From Paraburkholderia hiiakae (lineage in GTDB: Bacteria > Pseudomonadota > Gammaproteobacteria > Burkholderiales > Burkholderiaceae): a stretch of DNA of 64,000 nt. The stretch's first letter is position 1; every line of letters starts with the position of its first letter. This document shows positions 53,629-62,538 of the stretch, in pieces. The notes beneath the pieces are model-generated. The model had not been told where the DNA came from and ran no database searches. It saw nothing but the letters and a program-made list of their open reading frames with translations. The stretch covers positions 186,001 to 250,000 of the forward strand of contig NZ_CAJHCQ010000005.1 in NCBI RefSeq assembly GCF_904848665.1. Direction: 5' to 3'. Both the position numbers and the translations under genes were made by a program.

Positions 53629-55296
53629 ATGGAACATGAGAGGGAGACGAGCGTGCAACGGAAATGGCTTGAGCAGTATCCACTGGGTGTACCCGCCGAT
53701 ATCGAACTTGGGGAATACGGATCGATAGCGGATTTCCTGACCAGAACGGCCGCGGCGTATCCCGCTCGAACTGCCCTATGTTATGCAGACGTCGAACTCG
53801 ATTACGCAGCGATGGCCGAGTTGAGCGAAGCCTTCGCGACCTACCTGCAGGTCATTGAACGTCTGCCATCGGGCAGCCGCGTTGCGCTCATGATGCCCAA
53901 TGTTCCGCAGTATTCCCTGGCGCTATTCGGCGTGCTGCGCGCGGGCATGGTTGTCGTCAACCTGAATCCCCACTACACCGAGCGGGAAGTCCGCTTTCAC
54001 CTGGAGGACAGCGGAGCGACAATCCTCGTCGCCTGGGAGGGCGCGCAAGCGGTGGCACGTGCGGCTGCGAGCGAGTTGCATTGCCGATTGATTCTGGCAA
54101 CGCCCGACGAGATCGCAAAGCTCCCGTCCCTGCGCAGCGCAGCGCGGAGAGTGGACGAAGATGCACAATTGGCGCGCGCGGAGGCGCAAACGAGCTTCGT
54201 CGCAGCGCTCGAAGCTGGACGTCATCGTTCGAGGCCTCAGCCGCCACTGGCACCCGATGCGATTGCATTTCTTCAGTATACGGGCGGGACAACGGGAAAT
54301 CCGAAAGCCGCAGTGTTGACGCATCGGAACGTCATCGCGAATGTGCTTCAGTTGTCGACGTGGCTTAGGCCCGTATTGGATGGTGCCGACGTTTGCGTCG
54401 TTACCGTGCTGCCGATGTATCACATCATGGCGCTGACCGGTAACTGTGTGCTTTCGGTTGCGCGTGGCTGGAAGAATGTGCTCATTCCAGACCCGCGCGA
54501 CCTTTCTACCTTCGTCGAGCAGTGGCGCAAGCATCGCTTTTCGTTTTTCGTAGGTGTCAACACGCTGTTCAACGCCTTGATGGATTTCGAGCCTTTTGGA
54601 AAACTCGATTTCGCGGGCCTCGCGTACACGTGTGGCGCGGGCGCAGCCGTTCAGCCCGCGGTTGGGGAAAAGTGGCACAAGTTGACTGGATGTGCGCTTT
54701 CCGGCGGATATGGGCTGACTGAGGCGTCGCCCACCGTCTGCATGACGCCGGTGGGCGTGACCGGTCGCGAGCAAACAGTGGGGGTGCCCGTGTCGTCCAC
54801 GGAAGTGAGATTGCTCGACGACGAGGGGCATGACGTGAAGTCAGGGGTGCCTGGGGAAATCGTCGTGAAGGGACCCCAGGTGATGCGTGGATACTGGAAC
54901 CGCCCGCAAGAAACCCAATCGTCCTTTACGTCAGACGGTTTTCTGCGCACCGGTGACATTGCGGTAATGGATGCGCAAGGTTATGTCACCATTGTCGACC
55001 GGAAGAAGGATCTGGTTCTCGTGTCCGGTTTCAATGTCTATCCCAACGAGATCGAGAAAGTGGTCGCCAGCCATCCCGGCGTTAGCGAGTGCGCTTGTAT
55101 CGGCGTGCAAGATGCGAAGACGGGTGAAGCTTTGAAAGTGTTCGTCGTCGCGCGGGACTCGCGGTTGACTGCCGACGCGTTGCAAGCCTGGTGTCGCGAG
55201 AATCTAACGAACTACAAGGTGCCGCGCCAGTTCGAATTCAGGGAAGCGCTCCCGAAGTCGACAGTAGGGAAGATTTTACGAAGGGCGCTGCGTTAG
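53629..55296 (+). CDS. Acyl/aryl-CoA ligase (AMP-forming, FadD-like)
   Basis: The 555-residue enzyme has the AMP-binding signature LQYTGGTTGNPKAA, YGLTEASP, the hinge TGDIAVMD ... DRKKDLVLVSGFNVYP and the C-terminal catalytic Lys in PKSTVGKILRR. It activates a carboxylic acid with ATP and CoA. Long- or medium-chain fatty acids are the default guess from the similarity to FadD, but its neighbours (HCCA isomerase-like protein and SDR) would also suit an aromatic or terpenoid acid. Co-transcribed with the isomerase-like gene. Confidence 0.86.
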   Translation: MEHERETSVQRKWLEQYPLGVPADIELGEYGSIADFLTRTAAAYPARTALCYADVELDYAAMAELSEAFATYLQVIERLPSGSRVALMMPNVPQYSLALFGVLRAGMVVVNLNPHYTEREVRFHLEDSGATILVAWEGAQAVARAAASELHCRLILATPDEIAKLPSLRSAARRVDEDAQLARAEAQTSFVAALEAGRHRSRPQPPLAPDAIAFLQYTGGTTGNPKAAVLTHRNVIANVLQLSTWLRPVLDGADVCVVTVLPMYHIMALTGNCVLSVARGWKNVLIPDPRDLSTFVEQWRKHRFSFFVGVNTLFNALMDFEPFGKLDFAGLAYTCGAGAAVQPAVGEKWHKLTGCALSGGYGLTEASPTVCMTPVGVTGREQTVGVPVSSTEVRLLDDEGHDVKSGVPGEIVVKGPQVMRGYWNRPQETQSSFTSDGFLRTGDIAVMDAQGYVTIVDRKKDLVLVSGFNVYPNEIEKVVASHPGVSECACIGVQDAKTGEALKVFVVARDSRLTADALQAWCRENLTNYKVPRQFEFREALPKSTVGKILRRALR

Positions 55297-55361
55297 CCTT
55301 TATGCGCGCTGAAGCGGAGCGGGAACTCGACTGGTGTGGCGAGCGGACGAACGGCATATCG

Positions 55362-56705
55362 CTATCCCTTCGCTCGCTGAGCAGCATGCGCGATTCTGTC
55401 CCGCACGACACCGATCGCCTGCTTGAGCGCGTATACGTCCTGAAAATAGCGATACGGAATCCGTATCCGGCTCGCATTGGCGTCGATGTTCTCGATCTCG
55501 TCGCGCCATTGTGCGATCTGTGAGTGGGTGGGCTCGCGGCTGTTCCATACCTCGTCTTCCAGTGCCTTTATCTCGCGATACCAGACGACGAATCGCTTTT
55601 TGATCCGTGATTCGACGAGGCGTGGCAATGCCTGAATCAAACCGATGAGGAGCGCCGCGAACGGCACGAGGATCAACAGTCGTCGTTCAATCAGACTCGC
55701 AAGCCAGAACGGCAGATAGCGGTACAGGAACGGCTGTCCGGATTTGAAGTAGCGCGCGCTTTCGTCGGAGATTGGGAATTCCTCCGTCTTCAGGTTCGGA
55801 AACGTGCCGAGCGGTGTGAAGTAGTCCTCGCCACCGTGAACGGCGTGGGCCGCGTCGAGCAGCAGATAGACGAGAGCCGGATGCATCGTGTCTTTCGATA
55901 CGAGCAGTGCCGTTGCGGCGAGCAGTGTGACGTCGGTGCGCGGCAGATCTTCGGCGACACTCGTCGACGCACGCGGCAAGACAATCTTCGAAAGCGACGG
56001 GAACTTCTGAACCAGCGCATCGGCCTGCGAGAAACTCATCAACTTCAGCCCGCTGTTCAGCAGTGTCTTCTGCATGTCGGCGTCGGGCCTGCCGATAAAG
56101 AACGCTGCGTCGATCTGGCCGCTTTCGAGTCCCTGATACGCCGCGGGCGCATCCATTTGCAGCAGCGTGGAGTTCTGGCTCGTAATGTCGCTATAGCCGA
56201 GCAATACCTGCGCAACGTTGAGCAGGCCGCTACCGGGCACGCCCATCGAAATCTTCTTTCCGCGTAGTTGCGACAGCCGGTCGACCGTGGTGTCGCCGCG
56301 ATAGAACACCCAGATCGGTTCGTACGACACGGCAGCGATCGTTTGCAGATTGTCGGTTTCCTTCGGAGTGGTGGTGCCCGACTGAATGAAACCGACTTCG
56401 TAGGCGCTATTCGGGTCCCTCAGCCGCTCGTAATTTTCCACCGCGCCCGAAGAACTGCGGATCTCGAGTTTGATGCCCGCGCGCTTCAGGATGGGCGCAT
56501 AGCGATCCGCAAATCCGCGATAGATGCCGTTGTCCGCACCGCTGGTCATGACGATGGTGCGCTGGAACGCGGGTTGGACAATGATCGTGAGGAGCCAGCC
56601 GAACGCCGCTAACAGAACGACTGCGCCGATGATCAGAAGGCGCCGCCTCGCCCTGGTCATGGGCGCTTTCTGACTGCGGTGCAGTGGTGGATTGTGTCTG
56701 GGCAT
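55362..56705 (-). CDS. TAXI-family solute-binding protein, membrane-anchored
   Basis: The 447-residue protein has the TRAP-TAXI binding fold: GADNGIYRGFADRYAPIL, the VGFIQSGTTT block and MGVPGSGLLNVAQVLL. The N-terminus is a hydrophobic anchor (residues 22-45) instead of a cleavable signal, and a second transmembrane segment lies near residue 345 (LILVPFAALLIGLIQ), followed by a cytoplasmic C-terminal tail. No DctQ/M permease genes are adjacent. It may work with a distant permease or as a sensor. ATG 56705 or ATG 56660 can start it. Confidence 0.82.
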   Translation of the reverse strand: MPRHNPPLHRSQKAPMTRARRRLLIIGAVVLLAAFGWLLTIIVQPAFQRTIVMTSGADNGIYRGFADRYAPILKRAGIKLEIRSSSGAVENYERLRDPNSAYEVGFIQSGTTTPKETDNLQTIAAVSYEPIWVFYRGDTTVDRLSQLRGKKISMGVPGSGLLNVAQVLLGYSDITSQNSTLLQMDAPAAYQGLESGQIDAAFFIGRPDADMQKTLLNSGLKLMSFSQADALVQKFPSLSKIVLPRASTSVAEDLPRTDVTLLAATALLVSKDTMHPALVYLLLDAAHAVHGGEDYFTPLGTFPNLKTEEFPISDESARYFKSGQPFLYRYLPFWLASLIERRLLILVPFAALLIGLIQALPRLVESRIKKRFVVWYREIKALEDEVWNSREPTHSQIAQWRDEIENIDANASRIRIPYRYFQDVYALKQAIGVVRDRIAHAAQRAKG

Positions 56706-57076
56706 CGTTATCGACCGCTTCGGGTTTTGGCGCTATCTGGATCGTGGCGCGCCATGATCCGCTATGATAAACAGGCTTACGATACCAAAGTTGCCGATAC
56801 GCCCTGCGGTCGGATCGGACGGCGTATCGTCGAGCACGAACGCGATACTGATCTGCCCGGATTCCAGTCTCACGAAATAGTGTTGTATGATTTCGTATGA
56901 CAATGGATCGTTTTCAAAGAGATAGTTCCAGACGAATTCGATCCATATCGAATAATATGTCGTGAGAAAGTCGAGATCAGGGACCTCTGGAATCCGCGGG
57001 CCGGTGTGACTGTCGCGCGTCTTGCGCCGCCCGGATCTCTGGCCGCTCGCTTGACCACGCGCCGAGGAACAAGTGA
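56706..57076. other. AT-rich divergent promoter region, no gene seen
   Basis: This 371-bp gap lies between the divergent TAXI and MarR genes. Bases 56840-56960 are clearly AT-richer than the rest of the window. The only strong structure is the inverted repeat at 56936-56953. An open minus-strand frame (56733-57233) crosses it but is not supported. Confidence 0.5.
56936..56953. promoter_or_regulatory. Candidate MarR operator, ATTCGAT-N4-ATCGAAT
   Basis: A perfect 7-bp inverted repeat with a 4-bp spacer (CCAT), 124 bp before the marR start. The same repeat with the same spacing occurs at 61389-61406. MarR proteins typically bind 16-20 bp repeats in their own divergent promoter. Confidence 0.6.
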
Positions 57077-57616
57077 ATGGCCAAGACAAATTCGTCCGCA
57101 GTGAAAGCCACCAAGGCCGCTCCCGTGCCCGTGGAGGCGCCGGCAGAGCGGTCATCGGATGTGTTCGACGATCGAGGTAGGACGGTTCCGTGGATGGCGC
57201 GAACGGTCCACCGGCTCTACGACGCGAAGGCACAAAAGATCCTCGACCGGGAAGGGCTCCCCATCGCTTACTGGTACTACCTTCGCGTGCTGGCCGAGCG
57301 CGGCGAGGTGAATCAGCTCGAACTCAGCAAGCGCGTAGGCATTGCGTCGACGACTGCAGTTCCGGCGCTCGACAATCTGGAAAAACGCGGTCTCGTGAAA
57401 AGAGTGCGCGATCCCAACGACAGGCGGAAGCATTTCATCAAGCTGCAGCCCGAAGGTAAACGCCTGGTCGACGAATTGCTTCCCGATCTCACTGAAATGA
57501 TTTCGGCGTCGCTCGACGGAATTTCGCAAAGAGACATGAAAGTATTCTGGAAGGTCGTGCACCAGATCGAGGCGAACCTTTTCCAGATGGCGCAGGGCGA
57601 CACGGTCGTCGACTGA
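57077..57616 (+). CDS. MarR-family transcriptional regulator
   Basis: The 179-residue protein has the MarR winged helix (about residues 45-150): AYWYYLRVLAERGEVNQLELSKRVGIASTTAV and LEKRGLVKRVRDPNDRRKHFIKL (wing with the DxR motif). A 38-residue Ala/Pro-rich leader precedes it. MarR proteins often sense phenolic compounds. It probably controls the surrounding aromatic block: TAXI protein, KstD-like flavoprotein, decarboxylase-like protein and the molybdoenzyme. Confidence 0.87.
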   Translation: MAKTNSSAVKATKAAPVPVEAPAERSSDVFDDRGRTVPWMARTVHRLYDAKAQKILDREGLPIAYWYYLRVLAERGEVNQLELSKRVGIASTTAVPALDNLEKRGLVKRVRDPNDRRKHFIKLQPEGKRLVDELLPDLTEMISASLDGISQRDMKVFWKVVHQIEANLFQMAQGDTVVD

Positions 57617-57926
57617 TTCGTGCGCTTGCGGTAGCAGAGGCAAGAAGTATCACGGCGGACCTCAACTTCGGCGAGGTTGGGTCTGCCGAGGCATCGAATG
57701 AGCAGCCTCCCTTGATAGACGCAGTTCAGAGCGTGCATATTATTTTGGATGCCTGATTAATTTAAGCGAGCAACACCCTTTCCGGCGTTCGCTATCGTTC
57801 TACTGCAGGCAATGTTGCTTTGTGTGGCTGGATATTTCATCGTCATGTTTGCCGATATAGCATTGATCCGTGGCTGAACCGTCATTGACGAGCGTCAGCA
57901 GCTTCAATTTTTAGAAGGTAGCGGAA
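57617..57926. other. Intergenic region before the pirin gene, no gene seen
   Basis: The 310-bp gap is AT-richer in its second half (57730-57900). It must hold the pirin promoter; I could not pick one convincingly. No coding signal and no copy of the MarR repeat is seen. Confidence 0.4.
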
Positions 57927-58640
57927 ATGCTTGCACATAGACGTTGGGCCGCGCTCGATAGGGCCGATTATGGTTGGTTGCGCGCCAGATATCATTTCGC
58001 CGTGAATGCCGGCGGCAATCAAGCGCATGAGGCGTTGGGTCCACTGATCGTGTGGAACGATGACGAGATTGCGGTTGGCGGGGGCTTCCCGCTGCATGGG
58101 CACCGGGACATGGAGATCGTCACTTACGTGCGCGAGGGCGTTCTGGGGCATCGCGACACCATCGGTTCGGAAGGAACGATCCGTGCCGGTGACGTACAGG
58201 TCATGAGCACGGGTACAGGCATACGGCACGCCGAGTACAACCGGGGCGATGTGCCACTCAAGCTTTATCAGGTGTGGCTGTTGCCGCGCAATGCGGGTGG
58301 CGAGCCGCGCTGGGACACACGGGCGTTTCCGAAGAGCGACCGCTCCGGTCGCTTCGTCGTGCTCGCCAGCGGTTTTGCCGAGGATGAAGGTGCGCTTCCC
58401 ATTCGCGCGGACGCGCGTCTTTCCGGTGCCACACTCAAGGCGGGCGAATGTGTCAGACAGGCGTTCCTGGCCACCGGTTGCGCTTACCTCGTCGTGGCGT
58501 CGGGCCGTATCGAAATCGACGGCGAGATGGTGGGCCCGCTGGACGGCGTGGCAATTACGAATGTAGCCGCAAGCGAGATAGCCGCTTTGGAAGACTCCGA
58601 ACTCGTGTTAGTGGAAACTACCGGGAGTTCCTGGTTCTAG
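57927..58640 (+). CDS. Pirin-family protein
   Basis: The 237-residue bicupin has the pirin N-terminal metal site GGGFPLHGHRDMEIVTYVREG ... GHRDTIG, with two His and a Glu to bind iron, and the STGTGIRHAEYN block. Pirins of this type (YhhW-like) have quercetin 2,3-dioxygenase activity or act as redox-sensitive cofactors. Polyphenol cleavage would suit the aromatic context. AGAAGG precedes the ATG. Confidence 0.87.
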   Translation: MLAHRRWAALDRADYGWLRARYHFAVNAGGNQAHEALGPLIVWNDDEIAVGGGFPLHGHRDMEIVTYVREGVLGHRDTIGSEGTIRAGDVQVMSTGTGIRHAEYNRGDVPLKLYQVWLLPRNAGGEPRWDTRAFPKSDRSGRFVVLASGFAEDEGALPIRADARLSGATLKAGECVRQAFLATGCAYLVVASGRIEIDGEMVGPLDGVAITNVAASEIAALEDSELVLVETTGSSWF

Positions 58641-58847
58641 TCGATCGCCTCGGGCCTCATCGAGAGGGGCGGGGTGGAGCGATACGGTGTCGTCGTTCAT
58701 CAAAGGCCGACGATATCAACCTGTTCGAGGTGCGTGGCGCGTACTGATCGCCGTGGATTCGCAGTTGGGCAGTCGGGTTGCAAGTCACTCCAGGCGTCAC
58801 AAACCTCCTGATGCCGGCGATGCCGGAAACGTTGAAAGGAGCCTGTT

Positions 58848-59447
58848 ATGTCGAAAGTTCTGGTGCTGTACTACTCCTCCTATGGGCATCTCGAAGCCAT
58901 GGCGGAGGCCGTTGCAGAAGGCGCCCGCGCCGCGGGTGCCAGCGTCGACGTCAAGCGTGTGCCTGAAACCGTGCCACAGGAGGTCGCCGCAGCCTCCCAT
59001 TTCAAACTGGACCAGAAGGCGCCGGTCGCGGCCGTCGCCGAACTCGCCAATTACGATGCCATCGTCGTCGGAACGCCCACCCGCTTCGGGCGTATGTCGT
59101 CGCAGATGGCGGCGTTTCTGGACCAGGCCGGCGGCCTGTGGCTGAGCGGTGCGCTCAATGGCAAGGTCGGCGGCGCTTTCACATCGACGGGCACCCAGCA
59201 CGGCGGGCAGGAGGTCACGCTCTTTTCGATCATCGCCAACCTGCTGCATTTCGGCATGGTCGTCGTCGGGCTGCCGTACAGCTTTCAAAGTCAGATGACG
59301 CTGGACGAGATCGCGGGCGGTTCACCCTACGGCGCGACGACGATTGCTGGCCCGCAGGGACAGCGGCAGCCGAGCGAAATCGACCTGGCCGGCGCACGCT
59401 TCCAGGGGGAATTGATTGCGAAGGCAGCGAACAAGCTGTTTAGCTAA
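58848..59447 (+). CDS. wrbA: NAD(P)H:quinone oxidoreductase, WrbA type
   Basis: The 199-residue flavodoxin-like protein has the FMN loop [41 protein letters not shown] and [12 protein letters not shown], all WrbA signatures. It reduces quinones by two electrons, avoiding semiquinone radicals. Next to pirin and an aromatic-degradation block it may handle hydroxyquinones formed by autoxidation of polyphenols. AAAGGAG precedes the ATG. Confidence 0.9.
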   Translation: MSKVLVLYYSSYGHLEAMAEAVAEGARAAGASVDVKRVPETVPQEVAAASHFKLDQKAPVAAVAELANYDAIVVGTPTRFGRMSSQMAAFLDQAGGLWLSGALNGKVGGAFTSTGTQHGGQEVTLFSIIANLLHFGMVVVGLPYSFQSQMTLDEIAGGSPYGATTIAGPQGQRQPSEIDLAGARFQGELIAKAANKLFS

Positions 59448-59462
59448 CCGGGCGCCTGCGTG

Positions 59463-61208
59463 TCAGCTCTCACCGATATTCTGGGCTGCCCGTGAAGTGG
59501 ATTCGCCAGCAAGCGTGGCCCGTGACGGATCACGCTTCGCTAGCGCCATGGCGGCCAGGTAGCCGAACGTGACTGCCGGGCCGAGTGTAATTCCGGCTCC
59601 GATGTAGTGGCCGCCCACGGGCGAATTCATGTCGTTGCCACATGCGAAGATGCCGGGAATCGGCTGGTTGTTGTGATCCAGAACTTCGCCGCTCGGCCCT
59701 GTGACGAGACCGCGGCTCGTACCGAAGTCGCCCGGCATCAGCTTGACGGCATAGAACGGTCCTTGCGCGATTGGCCCGATGCACGGGTTCGGCGCATGCG
59801 TCGGGTCGCCCTTGTAGATGTTGTAGGCCGACGCGCCCTTGCCGAAATCTTCGTCGATACCGGTTTGCGCGAACTGGTTATTTCGATCGACGCTGCGCGC
59901 AAGGCCATCGGCATCGATACCGACTTTGGCCGCGAGTTCTGCGAGCGTCTTGCCGCTATGGAGATAGCCTGCCCGTTCGTAGCGACGCAGCGACATGCCC
60001 GGAAGGATGACGCCAATGCCGTACCTTTTCACGGCTGCTGCATCGGCGACGAGATACGCGGGAATCGCGCCAGCGTCGAACATGCCTTGCGTGAATGCGT
60101 GGTACGAGGCCGCTTCGTTCGTGAAGCGCTTGCCTTCCTTGTTCACCGCAATGAAGCCGGGCTTGGGCCGATCGAGCATGAAATGGCCCCACAACGTCTC
60201 GTTGTTTCCAGTCCTGAAGACGGAAATCGGCACGTAATAGCCGGTGTCGTGGCTATTGTGATCGAGCCGCCCGCCCACTGAAAGACCGAGCCGAATGCCT
60301 TCGCCGAGGTTGCTCGGCAAGCCCAGGCCAAGCTCTACGGTCGGCTGACGGGAATGCTCGCGCCGCATCGCTGCGCTTCCGGTATAGCCCCCGGTCGCGA
60401 TCACCACGCCGCGGCGTGAACGCACGCGCAATGTGCCGCCGTCGCGCATGACTTCGGCGCCGGTCACGGCGTTATTCGCGGTGACGAGCCGCGTCGCGTG
60501 GGCACGCAGCCAAACCGGAATCTGTTCGTCGAGAACGGTTTTGTAGAGGCGCGCGATGAGCGCATTGCCGCCTACGAGTCGCGTGCCACGGTGATAGCTC
60601 AGGCGGTCCATTCCATAGCGCAGGAAGCGCTTTGCTACATGGGAGAACGACTTGAACGAGCGCGTGAAGGACAGGAAGTGATTCAAGTCCACGAGGTCGA
60701 GCATCATGCCGCCGAAGGGCGCGAACGCGGGGAGCGGCGCGCGCAAATCCTTGAAGTGCGCGCCGAGTTTGCGGCCGTCGAAATCCAGCGGGGCATGAGC
60801 GCGTCCGAACATGCCGCCATCGGACTCGGGGTAATAGTCCGGATAATCGACTGCCGCCACTTTCAGTTCGGAATGCAGAACGAGATAGTCCAGGGCAACG
60901 CGGCCCTGCGTGATATAGCTTTCCTGAAGCGGGTTGCCCACGCTGGTGCCGACCGTTGCGGCAAAGTATCGGCGCGCTTTATCGAACGAATCCTCGAAGC
61001 CCGCATGCTGCATGGGCACGCTGTCCACAAACCACATCATGCCGACCGACCAGGCGGAGGTGCCGCCGACCTGGTCCGTCTTTTCGAGTACGAGCGGCTC
61101 GAGCCCTTCATTCTTCGCGACGATGGCAGCCGAAAGACCACCCGCGCCCGCTCCCAGAATGATGACATCGACCTCGAGATCCCAGCCTTCCGTCATATCG
61201 GTGCTCAT
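59463..61208 (-). CDS. FAD-dependent oxidoreductase, 3-ketosteroid-dehydrogenase/fumarate-reductase-like
   Basis: The 581-residue flavoprotein has the FAD motif VIILGAGAGGLSAAIVAKNEG and KTDQVGGTSAWSVGMMW, then GVVIATGGYTG and the C-terminal GNDMNSPVGGHYIGAGITLGPAVTFGYLAA typical of the KstD/flavocytochrome c/urocanate reductase superfamily (FAD_binding_2). Members remove or add hydrogens next to a carbonyl, often in a ring. There is no signal peptide or heme motif. It is divergent from the decarboxylase-like gene and shares its 262-bp promoter region. Confidence 0.84.
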   Translation of the reverse strand: MSTDMTEGWDLEVDVIILGAGAGGLSAAIVAKNEGLEPLVLEKTDQVGGTSAWSVGMMWFVDSVPMQHAGFEDSFDKARRYFAATVGTSVGNPLQESYITQGRVALDYLVLHSELKVAAVDYPDYYPESDGGMFGRAHAPLDFDGRKLGAHFKDLRAPLPAFAPFGGMMLDLVDLNHFLSFTRSFKSFSHVAKRFLRYGMDRLSYHRGTRLVGGNALIARLYKTVLDEQIPVWLRAHATRLVTANNAVTGAEVMRDGGTLRVRSRRGVVIATGGYTGSAAMRREHSRQPTVELGLGLPSNLGEGIRLGLSVGGRLDHNSHDTGYYVPISVFRTGNNETLWGHFMLDRPKPGFIAVNKEGKRFTNEAASYHAFTQGMFDAGAIPAYLVADAAAVKRYGIGVILPGMSLRRYERAGYLHSGKTLAELAAKVGIDADGLARSVDRNNQFAQTGIDEDFGKGASAYNIYKGDPTHAPNPCIGPIAQGPFYAVKLMPGDFGTSRGLVTGPSGEVLDHNNQPIPGIFACGNDMNSPVGGHYIGAGITLGPAVTFGYLAAMALAKRDPSRATLAGESTSRAAQNIGES

Positions 61209-61231
61209 GGCGTGTTTCCCTGTTTGTTCGA

Positions 61232-61251
61232 ATCGTTCTATATAGAATGAT
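61232..61251. promoter_or_regulatory. Palindrome TTCTATATAGAA upstream of the flavoprotein gene
   Basis: A perfect 12-bp core (61236-61247) is extended to 20 bp with one mismatch pair. Read on the minus strand it begins ATCATTCTATATA, close to ATCATTCGATATA at 61386-61398. It overlaps the expected promoter of the minus-strand flavoprotein gene, only 24 bp before its ATG. Confidence 0.5.
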
Positions 61252-61387
61252 CGTAACTAAGATGAATTCAATTGGGATGATGTGCCTGAGATCTGTGGAT
61301 GTCAAGCTATTCAGGGATTCTCCCGAGAGGCTGTCCCGCACCACTCACGGGGATGCCGACCTTGACAACGTCGATCCCATTCAGGAT

Positions 61388-61407
61388 CATTCGATATAAA
61401 TCGAATG
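61388..61407. promoter_or_regulatory. Second candidate MarR operator, CATTCGAT-N4-ATCGAATG
   Basis: A perfect 8-bp inverted repeat with a 4-bp spacer (ATAA), containing the same ATTCGAT-N4-ATCGAAT element as the marR upstream region. It lies 64 bp before the decarboxylase-like gene and 180 bp before the flavoprotein gene. Confidence 0.65.
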
Positions 61408-61470
61408 TGCCGAGGTGCGGCCTTTCCGGTTCCGAACCACGTGTAATTCCCGGAGTATTCAGGAGGGACA

Positions 61471-62463
61471 ATGAGCAAGCTTCAGTTATCCGTTGCCGTA
61501 GGCAATTACGACCGCATTCGCCCGCTGGTGGATGGTGACGTGCAGATCGAGGGCGTGGATCCGGTATTCATGCTTCAGGATCCCGAAGAAATATTCTTCC
61601 GCGCGTTCCGGCATGCGGACTACGACGTCTGCGAACTTTCGCTCAGCAGCTACTCGGTAAAGACCGCTGCTGGCACGTCGCCGTACATCGCCGTTCCGGT
61701 CTTTCCGTCGCGTGCGTTTCGACACACGTCCATCTACGTGCGCGCGGACCGCGGCATAGTGCGTCCCGAAGATCTCAAGGGCAAACGTGTCGGCGTGCCC
61801 GAGTACCAACTCACCGCCAACGTCTGGGTGCGCCTGTTTCTGGAGGAGGAATACGGCGTCAAAGCGTCGGACGTGACGTGGGTGCGCGGCGGCTATGAGG
61901 ACGCGTCGAGAGTCGAGAAGATCACGCTGCAGTTGCCCGACGACGTCAGGCTGGAAACGGCGCCCACCGGAAGAACGATCTCGGAACTGCTGGCCGACGG
62001 CGAAATCGACGCGGTGATCGGCCCGCGCGCGCCTTCGTGCTTCGACCGCGGGCATCCTCAGGTGAAGTACCTGTTCGACGATCCGCACAAGACTGCCGCC
62101 GACTGGTACGCGCGTACGAGTCTGTTCCCGATCATGCACACGCTGGGCGTGCGCAAGACGCTTGCTGAGCGTCATCCGTGGCTGCCGGGTGCGCTGCTGA
62201 AGGCATTCGAGAAGTCAAAGGCGCTCGCACTGACCCGGCTCAGCGACACGTCGGCAACGAAAATCACGCTGCCGTTCGTGGAGGACCAGCTTCGAGCGGC
62301 TCGCAAGCTGATGGGCGAGGACTTCTGGTCGTACGGCTTCGCGAAGAATGAGCATGTCGTCAACCGCTTCCTCGAACGCCATCATGCAGAGGGGCTGTCG
62401 AGTCGTCGGCTCGAAGCCCGCGAGTTGTTTCATCCCGCCACGCTCGAAAGTTTCGCAATTTGA
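61471..62463 (+). CDS. 4,5-dihydroxyphthalate decarboxylase-like protein
   Basis: The 330-residue protein matches the group annotated as 4,5-dihydroxyphthalate decarboxylase (Pht5), which has a periplasmic-binding-protein-like fold: SVAVGNYDRIRPLVDGDV, the SRAFRHTSIYVRADRGI block, DLKGKRVGVPEYQLTANVWVR and GEIDAVIGPRAPSCF. Phthalate-pathway members remove CO2 to form protocatechuate. No signal peptide is present, so a cytoplasmic enzyme is more likely than a transporter component. It has a strong AGGAGGG ribosome-binding site and lies next to the molybdoenzyme. Confidence 0.83.
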   Translation: MSKLQLSVAVGNYDRIRPLVDGDVQIEGVDPVFMLQDPEEIFFRAFRHADYDVCELSLSSYSVKTAAGTSPYIAVPVFPSRAFRHTSIYVRADRGIVRPEDLKGKRVGVPEYQLTANVWVRLFLEEEYGVKASDVTWVRGGYEDASRVEKITLQLPDDVRLETAPTGRTISELLADGEIDAVIGPRAPSCFDRGHPQVKYLFDDPHKTAADWYARTSLFPIMHTLGVRKTLAERHPWLPGALLKAFEKSKALALTRLSDTSATKITLPFVEDQLRAARKLMGEDFWSYGFAKNEHVVNRFLERHHAEGLSSRRLEARELFHPATLESFAI

Positions 62464-62472
62464 GCGGTGAAT

Positions 62473-62512
62473 GCGCCCGCGTATCGCGTTCTGGAACGCG
62501 ATACGCGGGCGC
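62473..62512. terminator. 40-bp perfect hairpin between convergent genes
   Basis: A perfect 19-bp inverted repeat with only two central bases (62492-62493) lies between the convergent decarboxylase-like and Fe-S subunit genes. The right arm is followed by CCCCC, not a T-run. It is either a rho-assisted bidirectional terminator or a protein-binding or cruciform site. Confidence 0.55.
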
Positions 62513-62538
62513 CCCCAAAGGCGCCTCGAAACAAGAGA

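Noticed and set aside
56733..57233. 166-codon minus-strand frame across the marR promoter
   Set aside because: It begins antisense to marR, carries the operator repeat in its middle, and its composition changes abruptly; there is no start signal. I read the gap as regulatory.
58687..58847. Possible small gene between pirin and wrbA
   Set aside because: The open frame continues out of frame into wrbA and has no conserved content or start signal.
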